Shown here piece after piece: positions 49,397 to 58,978 of a stretch of DNA of 64,000 bases. The stretch is taken from NCBI GenBank assembly GCA_041658605.1, contig JBAZZU010000006.1, positions 1-64,000 of the forward strand. The letters are read 5' to 3'. Position 1 is the first letter of the stretch. Every line of letters begins with the position of its first letter. The stretch comes from JBAZWE01 sp041658605 (GTDB taxonomy: Bacteria > Actinomycetota > Thermoleophilia > BMS3ABIN01). Below the pieces are notes generated by a model that ran no database searches, had not been told where the DNA came from, and saw only the letters and a program-made list of their open reading frames with translations. Made by a program: the position numbers and the translations under genes.

Positions 49397-52252
49397 CTAC
49401 CCGGCGGCCGCCTGCATCTGCCTTATGACGTCCTCGAGCTGCTTTATCTCATTCCCATAGGTCGTCCAGTCTCCCCGCTTCTGGGCTTCCGTCGCCTTGT
49501 TATAGTGGTCCGCGGCGGCACTGGCAAGCTCCTTGAGACTCGCGGGCGCCACCGGAGCCGCGGGCTCCTGTGCTGTCGTCGATGTTCCCGTAGCCGCGGG
49601 CTTCTGGGGCGCCCCGATCAGCGGCGTCGCGAAAATCTTCTCAAGCGCGGACTTTAAGTCGTTCTCCATGACCACGCGGCCGCCGTATGATACAAGTACC
49701 CGTTTGAGCTCAGGTATCTGTCCTTTATCAGCTCTCAGGAACAACGGCTCGACGTAAAGGATCGACTCATTGATCGGGATGACGAGCAGGTTCCCGAATA
49801 TCACCTGGCTGCCGCTCTGGCCCCACAATGTCACCTGAGACGAGATCGTCGGGTCCTGGTTGAAACGCGCCTGCACCTGCATCGGCCCGAAGACAAGCTT
49901 GTCCTTGGGGAACTGATAGACGATACGCTGGCCGTAGGACCCCGGATCCGACTTCGCCGCCATCCATGAGATCATGTTGTCCTTGCCGGAAGGCGAAAAT
50001 GGAAGCATCAGCATGAACTGCTCACGCTCCTCCCCCGGCAGGCTCATGATCACGTAATAGGGATCCATACCGGCCTGCTTGTCTCCCGACTGGCGTCTGG
50101 GCATGCTCCACTGGTCTTCCTTGTTGTAGAAGACCTGCGCGTCGGTCATGTGATAGGTGGAATACATCTGCGCCTGCACCTTGAAAAGATCCTCGGGATA
50201 GCGGAAGTGCGCACGCAGCTCCTCGGGGACCTGGTCTGCAGGAGTAAAGAGATCAGGGAAGATATTGCGGTAGGTTTTCAGTATCGGGTCGTTATCGTCC
50301 ACGATATAGAACTTCACGTCGCCGTTATAAGCGTCGACGGCGACCTTCACTGAATTGCGGATGTAGTTGAATCCCTCACTGGCCGGTTGAGAATAGGGAT
50401 AGTAGGAGGTGGTGGTGTATGCGTCCTGAATCCAGAATATCCGGCCGTCGATCAACACGCTGTACGGGTCGCTGTCATACGTCAGGAACGGCGCGATGTT
50501 CTGGATCCTGTCCCGGATCTCCCGGTGGATCATGATGCGGGACTGCCCTGTAATCGAATCACTGAGAAAAAGTTTGAGGCTGGCGTAGCGCCAGCTGAAT
50601 GCCATCCGGTGGAGCAGGTTGGATACATCGATACCGCCATTGCCATCGTAGTTCGTATAAACGTTCTCGTTGCCCTTGGGATAATCGAATTCCTGCGTAG
50701 TGCTGCGTACGACTACATAATCATTTGCTTTTTCCCCGAAATATACCGCCGGCTGTGTTACTTCCAGTTCGGGAAGCGAAGTGACCGGCGGAATATCCTT
50801 GATCGCAAGCTGAGGCAGGCCCTCGGCGCTAACTTCAGCAACCGGGCTCATCACCATGCCGTAGCCATGGGTGTAGACAAGATGCTCGTTCTGCCAGGTT
50901 TTGGCGCGCGTGTCGAGGTCGTCAACAGACAGCTCGCGGATCGACAGCATCATCTGCTGCCTGCGGCCGTCCGCCTGGTAGCGGTCGACATCCACGTCCC
51001 TGAATTTGTAATAGGGCCGGATCGTCTGGATCTGGCCATATGTCTGGGCAAGAGTTGCGGGATCCCAGAGGCGGATGTTGCTGATCGTACTCACGTTCTG
51101 CTGGACATCGGCAGCGGTCAGATTGTCGGTCACGGCGAATGGCTTCTGTTCGATGCTGTCCAGGTCGAACCCATGGCGGGTGAAATCGATGTTGTTCTTT
51201 ATATATGGCGACTCCTTGTCGAGCTCGTTGGGAGACACCTGGTACTGCTGGACTATGAACGGATATGCCTGGCCCGCAAGGAGGCCAGTCAGGATGATGA
51301 GCGCGATGGCGGCGGCGGGCAGTTTCCATCCCCTGAAATGGATATTGACCAGGAAGAGAAGACCGGCGACGACAGCCGTGGCGGCCATAAACTTGAAAAC
51401 CGGAAGCTGCGCATGGACATCCGTATAACTGGCGCCGAACACCACCCCACGCGGTGAGAACATGAGTACGTAGCCCTTCAGCAGGTACCCGGCCCCGAGG
51501 ACAAACATGATGAGACCCATGATCACGGACAGGTGCCCCTTTACGTGGGGCGCAAAGGTCAGCTTGTTCTCTGACCAGTTGATGGCGTAATCGAAGAAGT
51601 GCATCGCCGAGGTTGCGATCAGCGTGAAGATCAGCGTCCACCAGGCAAAAGACTGGAGCAAACGCAGGAACGGCAGGGCAAAGACGTAGAAGCCGGCATC
51701 ATAACCGAATACCGGGTCGGTGATGCCGAAGTCCGCGCGGTTGAAGTATTTAAGCAGATCCTCCCATCCAGCCGAACCGGCTCCAACCGCGATAAGTGTC
51801 GGCAGCAGCAGTAACAGCGGGATAAGCCAGCGCATCAGCCTGTCCGGCACGGGAGCGCGTTCTATGACCTCTGTCCCGGGACCGAACTGGTAACGCGGCG
51901 CCATGCGTCGCGCCAGGAGGATGTTGCCATAGACGATGGCGAAAAAGATACCGCCCGCGGCCAGTCCCATCCAGATCTTTGTTGTCAACGACTTCAGGAA
52001 GACGCCGGTAAAACTCACCTCGCCGAACCAGAGCCACTCCGTGTATAAATAGACGCCCTGCGCAAGGAAGACGAGAATCAGGATTATGGCGGCGGTGAAG
52101 CCCAGACGGAAAAACAGGTGGCGTCCTCCCGGCTTGCCGGTCCTGAGCGGGCGCACGTTTCCATTATGGGGCCCCGTGCCGGAGTCAACATTCAGCCTTT
52201 TGACTATGGAATCCCAAAGTCTCGAGAATGGTTCGTATGGTTGCTGGTTCAT
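49397..52252 (-). CDS. UPF0182 family large membrane protein
   Basis: A protein of about 951 residues, of a family common in actinobacteria and cyanobacteria with no known function. Seven hydrophobic helices lie in the first 300 residues (for example GFTAAIILILVFLAQGVYL and GLIMFVLGAGYLLKGYVLMF). A long extracytoplasmic-looking domain then carries family text such as TRHGFDLD, TSYYPYSQPASEGFNYIRNSVK and GNLLVIPINESILYVEPLFL. The C-terminus has an Ala/Pro/Thr linker and a helix. ATG at 52252 gives a natural N-terminus; the frame is open to 52336. It ends in a strong terminator. Confidence 0.92.
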   Translation of the reverse strand: MNQQPYEPFSRLWDSIVKRLNVDSGTGPHNGNVRPLRTGKPGGRHLFFRLGFTAAIILILVFLAQGVYLYTEWLWFGEVSFTGVFLKSLTTKIWMGLAAGGIFFAIVYGNILLARRMAPRYQFGPGTEVIERAPVPDRLMRWLIPLLLLLPTLIAVGAGSAGWEDLLKYFNRADFGITDPVFGYDAGFYVFALPFLRLLQSFAWWTLIFTLIATSAMHFFDYAINWSENKLTFAPHVKGHLSVIMGLIMFVLGAGYLLKGYVLMFSPRGVVFGASYTDVHAQLPVFKFMAATAVVAGLLFLVNIHFRGWKLPAAAIALIILTGLLAGQAYPFIVQQYQVSPNELDKESPYIKNNIDFTRHGFDLDSIEQKPFAVTDNLTAADVQQNVSTISNIRLWDPATLAQTYGQIQTIRPYYKFRDVDVDRYQADGRRQQMMLSIRELSVDDLDTRAKTWQNEHLVYTHGYGMVMSPVAEVSAEGLPQLAIKDIPPVTSLPELEVTQPAVYFGEKANDYVVVRSTTQEFDYPKGNENVYTNYDGNGGIDVSNLLHRMAFSWRYASLKLFLSDSITGQSRIMIHREIRDRIQNIAPFLTYDSDPYSVLIDGRIFWIQDAYTTTSYYPYSQPASEGFNYIRNSVKVAVDAYNGDVKFYIVDDNDPILKTYRNIFPDLFTPADQVPEELRAHFRYPEDLFKVQAQMYSTYHMTDAQVFYNKEDQWSMPRRQSGDKQAGMDPYYVIMSLPGEEREQFMLMLPFSPSGKDNMISWMAAKSDPGSYGQRIVYQFPKDKLVFGPMQVQARFNQDPTISSQVTLWGQSGSQVIFGNLLVIPINESILYVEPLFLRADKGQIPELKRVLVSYGGRVVMENDLKSALEKIFATPLIGAPQKPAATGTSTTAQEPAAPVAPASLKELASAAADHYNKATEAQKRGDWTTYGNEIKQLEDVIRQMQAAAG

Positions 52253-52446
52253 GGGATGAAGAATTCTATGGCCATATGAGTTATCCTGCCCCCGGCCCAC
52301 TTCGGGCAAACATACCTGCCGCGCGCTATATGGCATTACACGTTAAAGCCCACGGTTAGTTTCCTTCCCTGCTTTCTTTGTGGTATTATTCGCCCTTGCG
52401 TATTCTTTAAACCCCTTTATTCATAAATAACCTTCAGGAGTTCTGA

Positions 52447-53184
52447 GTGGCGAATACAAAGCAGCAACGTAAACGTGTAAAGATAGCCTCGCGCGAGCGC
52501 ATGGAGAACCTGCGTTACAAGTCGCGTATCAAAACGATGTTCAAATCGCTTACAATAGCGGCTGAGGAGGACAAGGAGCGCGCGGCAAGTATAGCCATGG
52601 AGCTGATATCGCTGATCGACAAGGCTGCCAGCCGTGGCGTGATCCATGAGAACAATGCTGCCAGGAAGAAATCGCGCATCACCAGGATCGTCGAACTGAC
52701 TCCGGGCACCGGCAAAACCCCGGGCCCCGCGAAAAACGAACCAAAGGCCGGCAAGAGCAAGGCTGACAAGCGCAGCGAGCGCCATACGGCCAAGACTGAA
52801 AAGATAAAAGCAGTCAAGGAAAAGAAGGCAGCGATGGCCGAAGCTGAAGCCAAGGCGGCCAAAGCTAAGCCAAAGAAGGAAAAAGCTGAAGCAGCGCCGG
52901 AAGAGAAGCCTGCCGAGCCTGAAGCTGAGGCGGCGCCGGTTGAAGAAGAGTCCGCTGTGGCTGATGCTCCGGTTGAAGAGGTAGCCCCGGTCGAAGAGGC
53001 CGCTCCTGCTGAAGAGCCAGATGCGATTGAAGAGCCAGATGCGATTGAAGAAGCCGCCTCTCCTGAAGCTGAAGAAAACGTGACCGAAGCTCCTGCGCAA
53101 GAGGCAGCGGTTGAGAAAAAAGCGCCCGCCGAAGAAAAGCCTAAGGCAAAAAAGGCTCCCGCAAAAAAAAAGGAATCCGAGTAG
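52447..53184 (+). CDS. rpsT: Ribosomal protein S20 with a long acidic C-terminal extension
   Basis: Residues 1-88 are a normal S20 (MANTKQQRKRVKIASRERM..NLRYKSRIKTMFKSL...IDKAASRGVIHENNAARKKSRI). A tail of about 157 residues follows, made almost only of Ala, Glu, Lys and Pro: a Lys/Ala-rich part first, then a Glu/Ala/Pro-rich part, then a Lys-rich end. S20 is usually about 88 residues, so this nearly triples it. Two EEPDAI units repeat directly. The start is GTG at 52447 with AGGAG 6 nt ahead. The neighbourhood (comEA-comEC-holA opposite, lepA 5 kb away) is the usual S20 setting. Confidence 0.92.
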   Translation: MANTKQQRKRVKIASRERMENLRYKSRIKTMFKSLTIAAEEDKERAASIAMELISLIDKAASRGVIHENNAARKKSRITRIVELTPGTGKTPGPAKNEPKAGKSKADKRSERHTAKTEKIKAVKEKKAAMAEAEAKAAKAKPKKEKAEAAPEEKPAEPEAEAAPVEEESAVADAPVEEVAPVEEAAPAEEPDAIEEPDAIEEAASPEAEENVTEAPAQEAAVEKKAPAEEKPKAKKAPAKKKESE

Positions 53185-53304
53185 TCTGACCGCTCACTGT
53201 TTCTTCGTTTCACCCTCACAAGCTGGTCTTTAGACTTGCATGCCGGGATTCAGCCGGTAAAAAAGAATACATCTCCGAACTGCGTCTGGACGGCAAATTC
53301 CCCA

Positions 53305-53326
53305 AAAAATGACAATGGTCATTTTT
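53305..53326 (+). terminator. AT-rich hairpin behind rpsT
   Basis: A 9-bp perfect stem, AAAAATGAC with GTCATTTTT, loop AATG. It lies 120 bp after the rpsT stop and 30 bp before the HEAT-repeat gene. It may terminate rpsT or be an operator; the stem is low in GC, so confidence is limited. Confidence 0.45.
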
Positions 53327-53355
53327 ACCCGCATGAAATATGATAAAAACTACTT

Positions 53356-54195
53356 ATGCTCAATGCGGATATAAAAGAACTCCTCGAAGCACGGCGATTC
53401 GGAGTAGTCACAGACAGACTTTATGAAAATCCCGGCCTGGTCGGAGATCTCGTAAGCTTTCTTGACGAAGCTGACAGCGGAACGCAGACCGGCATACTGA
53501 CAATCCTGGGTCGATATGGTTTCGACCATCCAGAGCTGGTGTATCCTCATGTCGAAGCGATAATGCATGTGCTCGCCAGGAATGACTCGCTGAAGTCCGA
53601 TGTCGCCTGCGCGATGGGCAACCTGGTATTCAATTCGCGAGAAAAGTCAGCCGAGGTCATCCCGATGCTCAAGGAACTCTTCCATGACGAGGACAGCCTC
53701 CTTAGGCAGGACGCAGCGGCCGCGATGGGCAACATCGGCTTCAACTTCCCTGACCTCGTCGAAGAAGACATACCAGGACTGATCGCCATGCTTGAATCAG
53801 ATGACGAGGACGAGCAGGAAACCGGCGCCCAGGCCCTGGGCAAGATAGGAATCAACTCCCCCGAGATCATCAGAGAGACTTTCCCCAGGCTTGTGAGCGT
53901 ACTGTCGCATGCCAAGGATGCGAGCTGCGGCGGTATCATCTCCGCTTTTGGCGCGCTGGGTTTCCATTACCCGGAGATGGTGCGGGAGCAGATACCAGAG
54001 CTTATCGGATACCTCCACAGCACGAATCCGATAGCGGTCAAAAACGCCGTGATGGCGCTTGGCATAATCGGCATGAACAATCCTGACCTGATCGAACCGG
54101 CAGTGCCTGACCTTCGAAAACTGACCGGCGATCCCGACCGGGAGATAAGGCTGAATGCGATGGTGGCGATCTCAAAAAGCGATGACAGCGGGTAG
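53356..54195 (+). CDS. HEAT-repeat protein
   Basis: A 279-residue soluble protein built from about six helical repeats of roughly 38 residues. The recurring core is (M/L)G-x-(I/L)GF-x-x-P-(E/D)-(L/M)(V/I), for example MGNIGFNFPDLVEEDIPGL, LGKIGINSPEIIRETFPRL and FGALGFHYPEMVREQIPEL. HEAT repeats are protein-binding scaffolds; the partner is unknown. A TATGAT element lies only 12 bp before the ATG and no ribosome-binding site is visible, so the mRNA may be leaderless. A strong terminator follows. Confidence 0.85.
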   Translation: MLNADIKELLEARRFGVVTDRLYENPGLVGDLVSFLDEADSGTQTGILTILGRYGFDHPELVYPHVEAIMHVLARNDSLKSDVACAMGNLVFNSREKSAEVIPMLKELFHDEDSLLRQDAAAAMGNIGFNFPDLVEEDIPGLIAMLESDDEDEQETGAQALGKIGINSPEIIRETFPRLVSVLSHAKDASCGGIISAFGALGFHYPEMVREQIPELIGYLHSTNPIAVKNAVMALGIIGMNNPDLIEPAVPDLRKLTGDPDREIRLNAMVAISKSDDSG

Positions 54196-54225
54196 CTTTT
54201 TAATAAACTGTGGTGCCTGAACAAT

Positions 54226-54257
54226 AAAAAACCCCCGCCGTTCAGGCAGGGGTTTTT
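54226..54257. terminator. Bidirectional terminator between HEAT and rhodanese genes
   Basis: AAAAACCCC/GGGGTTTTT arms plus an inner GCC/GGC pair around a 5-nt loop, with one mismatch. T-runs follow on both strands, and both flanking genes converge here. Confidence 0.88.
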
Positions 54258-54294
54258 CAGTGGTGCTTTCTATTTGCTGGAGCAAATCTTTTTA

Positions 54295-54708
54295 TCAGTT
54301 TTCTACCACGTGGTTGGCGCGTACCCAGGATCGTAGTCCTCCCCTGAGGTTGTAGACCTCGCTGAATCCGTTCCTGGTCAGCAACTTGCAGGCCCTGGCC
54401 GAACGCGAGCCGCTGCGGCAGTTGACCACGACGGGACGTTCACGGTAACGCTCGATCTCTCCCAGACGATTCCCGATCTGAGACAACGGTATGTGTTTTG
54501 AGTTTGGAATACGGCTGCCGGCATACTCATTATGGGTACGGACATCGATTACCACGGCGCCTTCCTGGCTTATCAGCCTTTCAGCCTCGTCGGGCTCTAC
54601 GTTATTTATATTGCTTAACCGCGTTGCAGCAATCCGGAAAATAATGTAGGCGCCTGCAAGTGCGATGAATATCAGCCAGAAGTTGTTTTGAATGAACAAA
54701 CCGATCAT
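54295..54708 (-). CDS. Membrane-anchored rhodanese-domain protein
   Basis: A 137-residue protein with one N-terminal membrane helix (residues about 9-27) and a rhodanese domain. The domain opens with AVVIDVRTHNEYAGSRIPNSKHIPLSQI and carries the active-site C97 in VNCRSGSRS. The six-residue loop fits sulfurtransferases rather than Cdc25-type phosphatases. The sulfur acceptor is unknown. The start overlaps the upstream small gene by 4 nt (ATGA). Confidence 0.9.
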   Translation of the reverse strand: MIGLFIQNNFWLIFIALAGAYIIFRIAATRLSNINNVEPDEAERLISQEGAVVIDVRTHNEYAGSRIPNSKHIPLSQIGNRLGEIERYRERPVVVNCRSGSRSARACKLLTRNGFSEVYNLRGGLRSWVRANHVVEN

Positions 54709-54860
54709 CCTTCCGCTCTTAACTCTGCGATCTCGTCTTCCAGCTCCATCTGCCTGAACTGCATCGCGACCGGGGCTCCATGCGAAGGCGTAAGGGTTCT
54801 GAGCTCCCTGAGCTCCTTTTTCAGTTCATCGATTCTCTCTGTGCGTTCATCCGCCATCAT
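54705..54860 (-). CDS. Small coiled-coil protein of unknown function
   Basis: A 51-residue charged helical protein (ADERTERIDELKKELRELRT, then QFRQMELEDEIAELRAEG). The ATG at 54860 is chosen because GGAGG lies 6 nt upstream; the frame is open to 54917. It overlaps the rhodanese start by 4 nt, so both are translated together. I do not recognise a family; an accessory coiled coil for the membrane rhodanese is a guess. Confidence 0.6.
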   Translation of the reverse strand: MMADERTERIDELKKELRELRTLTPSHGAPVAMQFRQMELEDEIAELRAEG

Positions 54861-54978
54861 GGTGTACCTCCTGCCAGAAAATGGACCCTTATGTAAATCG
54901 AGGCCACAATATTTCATTCACGTGACCCTTGCTCTTATCAGGTTAGATGCTGGATGCTCCGGGAGGGTTCAAGCTGGG

Positions 54979-55962
54979 TCAGACTATGTCCAGAACCCTG
55001 GCGACCGCGATCTCGAGGGTGAGGTCGGGACGCTGGTCCTTGCGGCCTTTCATATCAGCATCGAGCTCGGCGAGTATCATCACGGCACGCCGCAGTCCGT
55101 CCGCCGTGAAGTTGCGGCTCTGTTCAGCGATCTTTCTGGCCGGGAAGGGCTTCAATCCGAGAGCATGCGCGGCCCGGGTGAGATCCTCTCCCCTCTCTCC
55201 CGCCGAGACGACCTCACACAGGTTCTTGAGATGTCTGGCTATGGAAAAGAAGACCGATGCCGGCGCAGCGTGGCCGGCCAGCAGCTCTTCGAGATGACGG
55301 AAGACAGCCTCTCTGTCGCGTTGGCCGAGGGCGTCGGTCATATCCCAGACTTTCGTTTCGCGCGATACCCAGCAGAGTTCATCTATGTCTTCGGACTCCA
55401 CCGCGCGCTTGCCGACATAAGCTGAGAGCTTGTCCAGTTCGCTGACTATGGCGCGCTGGTCTGAACCGGTCAGACCCACCAGGTGCTGGGCCTCACGAGC
55501 ACCGAGCTTCAGATGCCTCTGTGCAGCCTGCTCCTGAGCCCACACCGGAAGGCCCGCGAACCGCGGCGCCTCATATACGAGCACCTGGCCCACCTCGATG
55601 ACAGCCTTGTATATCGCCTCGTTCTTCCTGATGCCGCCGCCGACCAGCGCCAGACATGAATAATCCACCGGATCTGCGAGAAAGGCCGCGATCACATCCT
55701 TGTCCGCCTTGTGCCAGTCGCCGACGCTGTTGACCAGGACCAGCCTGACGCCTGTGCCGAACGGCGGTGTGCCGGCAGCCTGGACGACCGCATGGGCGGA
55801 ATGCTCGGCCGCATCGAACACGTCTACATTGAGGTCGGTGCCGGACTCGCTGATCACGCGGTCCTTCAGGCGCCTGACGGCCTTCTCGATCTTGGGGTCA
55901 TCGCTGCCGGTTATCAGATATACCGGCTTGAGTTTTTCCTGTTTTCTTGCACTTTTTGTCAT
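54979..55962 (-). CDS. holA: DNA polymerase III subunit delta
   Basis: Clamp-loader delta subunit of the replicative polymerase, 327 residues. The N-terminal nucleotide-free AAA+ fold (PVYLITGSDDPKIEKAVRRLKDRV) and the C-terminal collar helices (GLKPFPARKIAEQSRNFTADGLRRAVMILAELDADMKG) match the family. Its start overlaps the comEC stop by 4 nt, the widespread comEC-holA arrangement. It is usually followed by rpsT; here rpsT is on the other strand further away. Confidence 0.93.
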   Translation of the reverse strand: MTKSARKQEKLKPVYLITGSDDPKIEKAVRRLKDRVISESGTDLNVDVFDAAEHSAHAVVQAAGTPPFGTGVRLVLVNSVGDWHKADKDVIAAFLADPVDYSCLALVGGGIRKNEAIYKAVIEVGQVLVYEAPRFAGLPVWAQEQAAQRHLKLGAREAQHLVGLTGSDQRAIVSELDKLSAYVGKRAVESEDIDELCWVSRETKVWDMTDALGQRDREAVFRHLEELLAGHAAPASVFFSIARHLKNLCEVVSAGERGEDLTRAAHALGLKPFPARKIAEQSRNFTADGLRRAVMILAELDADMKGRKDQRPDLTLEIAVARVLDIV

Positions 55963-58373
55963 CTGTCCGTACTTACCCCCACGCCGGCTTCGCCCAGCGT
56001 AATCCGAATCGTACCCTGCCTGTCGGTGCGAAATATCCTCGCGCCGGATGCCCTTAGTTTCTCCATGGTGTCTTCCGCGGGATGACCGTAGGAATTGCCA
56101 TCACCAACCGAGATAACGGCCACGTCCGGCTTCAGCTTCTCCAGGACGGCCTTCATGGAGCTGTCCCTGCTTCCATGGTGGGGGACTTTGAAAACCTCCA
56201 CCTGGGGAAGGTCGAGCGTTGTCAGTACATCACCCTCGGCGTCTCCTGAAAGAAGTATATCAAGCCCGCGGTAACCGGCCAGCAACACGACCGAGTTGGC
56301 GTTCGCATCGTCGGCTTTCATATTGTCCGTCGGGTGCAGCACTTTCAGCTTTAGCTCCCCGAAATCCATCACCTGTCCACTCCGGGCAACTATATATGGC
56401 AGATTGCGGCTCCCCACCTGTTTGAGAAAATCGCGGTACATCGAACTGGATGAAGCGGGCGCGGCGTCAATTATCGTGTCGACCGGATACTTCTCGAGAA
56501 CGGGTATCAGACCGGCCAGATGGTCGGCATGGGGATGGGTGAGGACGACCGCGTCAAGCCTTTCAACGCCACTTTCCGCAAGCCGGTCATTCACCTTGGA
56601 ACCCGGTCCTCCATCCACGAGGATCGTGGCGCCGCCGGGAACCTGTATCAGGACAGCGTCACCCTGGCCTACATCCAGAAACGAGACCCTGTAATCGGCA
56701 GGCGGCGCGCCTCTCTTCTCTCCAAGACAGGCGAATCCGGCCAGCGCGGTGAGCAAGAGAAAAGCAATCAGCACAAGGCGCGCATTCTCTCCCAGCCACG
56801 CGAGCCATCTTCTAAAACCCATTCGTTCTGCAATAACCACCATGACGGTAAGCATACCGTAGAAAAGAACCGTTGCCACCAGGCCGGGAGAATCGCCAAC
56901 GTAAACCGCTCCCGGCAGCGAAGCGAAGAATCGGGCCACGACTATCAGGTAAGCCGTACAGATCGCAGAGAGGGCGTTGAGCAGCCAGCTTATATCCTGT
57001 GATACCGGTGCGATAAGTATCGACAGGGTTCCCAGCAGCATCACCGGTCCCGCCACGGGCGCCGCCGCGACGTTGGCGGGAATCGTCACCATGGATATCT
57101 GCTGGAAATGGCCGAGTGTTATCGGCGCGGTAACGAGGCCCGCCGCGGCCGAGATCGCAACCGCCTCCCTCAGGGCCGCCGGCAGAAATGACAGCGGCGC
57201 AGAGAGAACGGGAGAGACCAGAAAGATGGCGATAACAGCACCGAAGGAGAGCTGGAAGCCCGGGTCCAGCAGGCTGTACGGATTTAAGACAAGTATTATG
57301 GCGGCGGCGATCGCCAGGAAGTGATAGCAGTTCGTCTGCCGCGAGAATATATATGCCGCCATGCCCAGGACGCCGACGATGCCCGCCCGGACGATGGATG
57401 GGCCCGCGCCCGTCAGGGGAACATACATGCAGATCACCAGTACGGCGATCAAAACCGCCGCCAGTCTGGGAACAAGCATCGCCCGGCACAGCAGCATTAC
57501 GATGAATCCGAGCAGGACCACGTTTTGCCCGGATACAGCCAGCAGGTGCAGGATGCCGGAACTTCTGAAGTCGGAGATGACATCGTCCGGCACATCGTCA
57601 TCATCCCCCAGGACCATTCCCTGCAAGAGGGCTCCAGCGCCTCCCCAATCGCCGATCGCAAGACTTGCACGAGCGTGGTGTCTGGCTGAATCTACAAGGC
57701 CCGAGATACCGCCGCGCCTGCCGGGCAGGATCTCCACACCGTCAGGTGCTGCGGTCATGACGACATTCACGCCCCTTCTCTGCAGGTATTGTCCATAATC
57801 GAAATCTGCTCCGGGGCTGACCGGCGGTTTTTTTACCGTACCTGAAACCCGCAGCAGCGAGCCTTCTTCCAGTGTTGGTCCCTGCCCTGAACCCATGAAA
57901 TCCTCACATCGCTCCCTGCAGAAGACATCGACCTGGAGATTTTCTTCCAGGTCTCTGATTTCACCCTTATAACGAAGAGCGCTGGCGCTGCCTGAAAAAC
58001 TGACCCTCATCCCCTTGCGCACAGGTCGGCCTGTTACCGTGATATCCAGGACAACGCGTTTTCCCTCAACCTGCGTGAGACTGCTTTCCCCGAGCGCGTC
58101 GAGTCGCATACACCCTGTCGCAAAGCCCAGGCAGGGAAATAGCAGAAGCAGCAACAGTGCAACGGGCTGTTTCTTCCCGGCCAGCATGAATATGATCAAA
58201 AACAGCACGGAGAGGGCAAAAGAGATGGCCGCGAGCAGCAGGGAGTGAACAATCAGGCTGATGGCGATGCCCGCCAGGAAACCACATAAAAGGGTAAGAC
58301 CGGAAATCCGAAGGTATCCGGTCAGCATCTCTGTCACTCGCAAAGCCGTATTTTTAGTTAAAAAGGGCTGCAT
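55959..58373 (-). CDS. comEC: DNA uptake channel ComEC/Rec2
   Basis: An 804-residue polytopic protein. An N-terminal DUF4131-type soluble/OB region lies between the first helices, the Competence domain with many helices covers about residues 220-540 (LLHLLAVSGQNVVLLGFIVML), and a C-terminal metallo-beta-lactamase domain has VVLTHPHADHLAGLIPVL, LSGDAEGDVL and KVPHHGSRDSS. It would form the inner-membrane pore for transforming DNA, with the lactamase part degrading one strand. All expected metal ligands of the nuclease domain appear kept. It lies 680 bp after comEA. Confidence 0.95.
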   Translation of the reverse strand: MQPFLTKNTALRVTEMLTGYLRISGLTLLCGFLAGIAISLIVHSLLLAAISFALSVLFLIIFMLAGKKQPVALLLLLLFPCLGFATGCMRLDALGESSLTQVEGKRVVLDITVTGRPVRKGMRVSFSGSASALRYKGEIRDLEENLQVDVFCRERCEDFMGSGQGPTLEEGSLLRVSGTVKKPPVSPGADFDYGQYLQRRGVNVVMTAAPDGVEILPGRRGGISGLVDSARHHARASLAIGDWGGAGALLQGMVLGDDDDVPDDVISDFRSSGILHLLAVSGQNVVLLGFIVMLLCRAMLVPRLAAVLIAVLVICMYVPLTGAGPSIVRAGIVGVLGMAAYIFSRQTNCYHFLAIAAAIILVLNPYSLLDPGFQLSFGAVIAIFLVSPVLSAPLSFLPAALREAVAISAAAGLVTAPITLGHFQQISMVTIPANVAAAPVAGPVMLLGTLSILIAPVSQDISWLLNALSAICTAYLIVVARFFASLPGAVYVGDSPGLVATVLFYGMLTVMVVIAERMGFRRWLAWLGENARLVLIAFLLLTALAGFACLGEKRGAPPADYRVSFLDVGQGDAVLIQVPGGATILVDGGPGSKVNDRLAESGVERLDAVVLTHPHADHLAGLIPVLEKYPVDTIIDAAPASSSSMYRDFLKQVGSRNLPYIVARSGQVMDFGELKLKVLHPTDNMKADDANANSVVLLAGYRGLDILLSGDAEGDVLTTLDLPQVEVFKVPHHGSRDSSMKAVLEKLKPDVAVISVGDGNSYGHPAEDTMEKLRASGARIFRTDRQGTIRITLGEAGVGVSTDR

Positions 58374-58559
58374 TTTGCAAAATTCTTACAAATAAAGTGG
58401 CGAAATATCACTGTTTATGGTAAAAATATCCTATGTGTCGAGCAGCCCCGTATCACCCGTCCGGGGTCGCAGGCAAGCTGCTACTGGAATTTCCTGTAAG
58501 GGGTTACATGCTGCTCCTTGCTGGGGGGAAGACCGATTTGCAGCTCTGGCGATGCTCTT

Positions 58560-58584
58560 CACTTTCTACCAACCGGTGGCGCTG
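58560..58584. repeat. 25-nt direct repeat, copy 1
   Basis: Matches 58954-58978 at 23 of 25 positions, both differences being T/C. Its 3' half forms one arm of a 12-bp hairpin closed at 58602. Confidence 0.8.
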
Positions 58585-58698
58585 TGCTAACAGCGCCGCC
58601 GGATTGAATTTTAGGACACCTCTCTCAATCATCATTTTTCAGGCATTTTGAAGTTGTCTTCTCGCTCTATACCCGTCCGGGGTATGCATCAATTTTTT

Positions 58699-58710
58699 TT
58701 GACATGTCAA
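58699..58710. promoter_or_regulatory. 12-bp palindrome overlapping a TTGACA element
   Basis: TTGACATGTCAA is a perfect palindrome preceded by eight T residues. Its left half is a perfect -35 hexamer on the plus strand; 17 bp later TTAAAG is a poor -10. It could be an operator in the comEA-comEC gap. Function is unknown. Confidence 0.4.
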
Positions 58711-58953
58711 CTAATCATCTGTTAAAGTTTTTTCATTGGACGCCTGCTCATATGCAGGCAGCCAATAGCTGTTTGGCTCAGCAGGTTTAAAGTATCTACA
58801 TCTACTGACGAAGTTAAATTGTGCTGAATCGATTCGGCCAAGGCCGGATCCCGCGGATAGTTGGCACCGGTTTGAGCCTTTTCAGGAGTTATGTTTTTGC
58901 TCCTGCCTTTTCCAAGAGGGGGAGGCGAAAAACGGAAGCGCCGCGGTTGTCAG

Positions 58954-58978
58954 CACCTTCTACCAACCGGCGGCGCTG
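58954..58978. repeat. 25-nt direct repeat, copy 2
   Basis: Second copy of the element at 58560-58584, 394 bp away. Here too the GC-rich half (CGGCGGCGCTG) pairs with a following GGCGCCGC arm to form a hairpin. Conservation of both sequence and hairpin suggests a functional or mobile unit. Confidence 0.8.
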
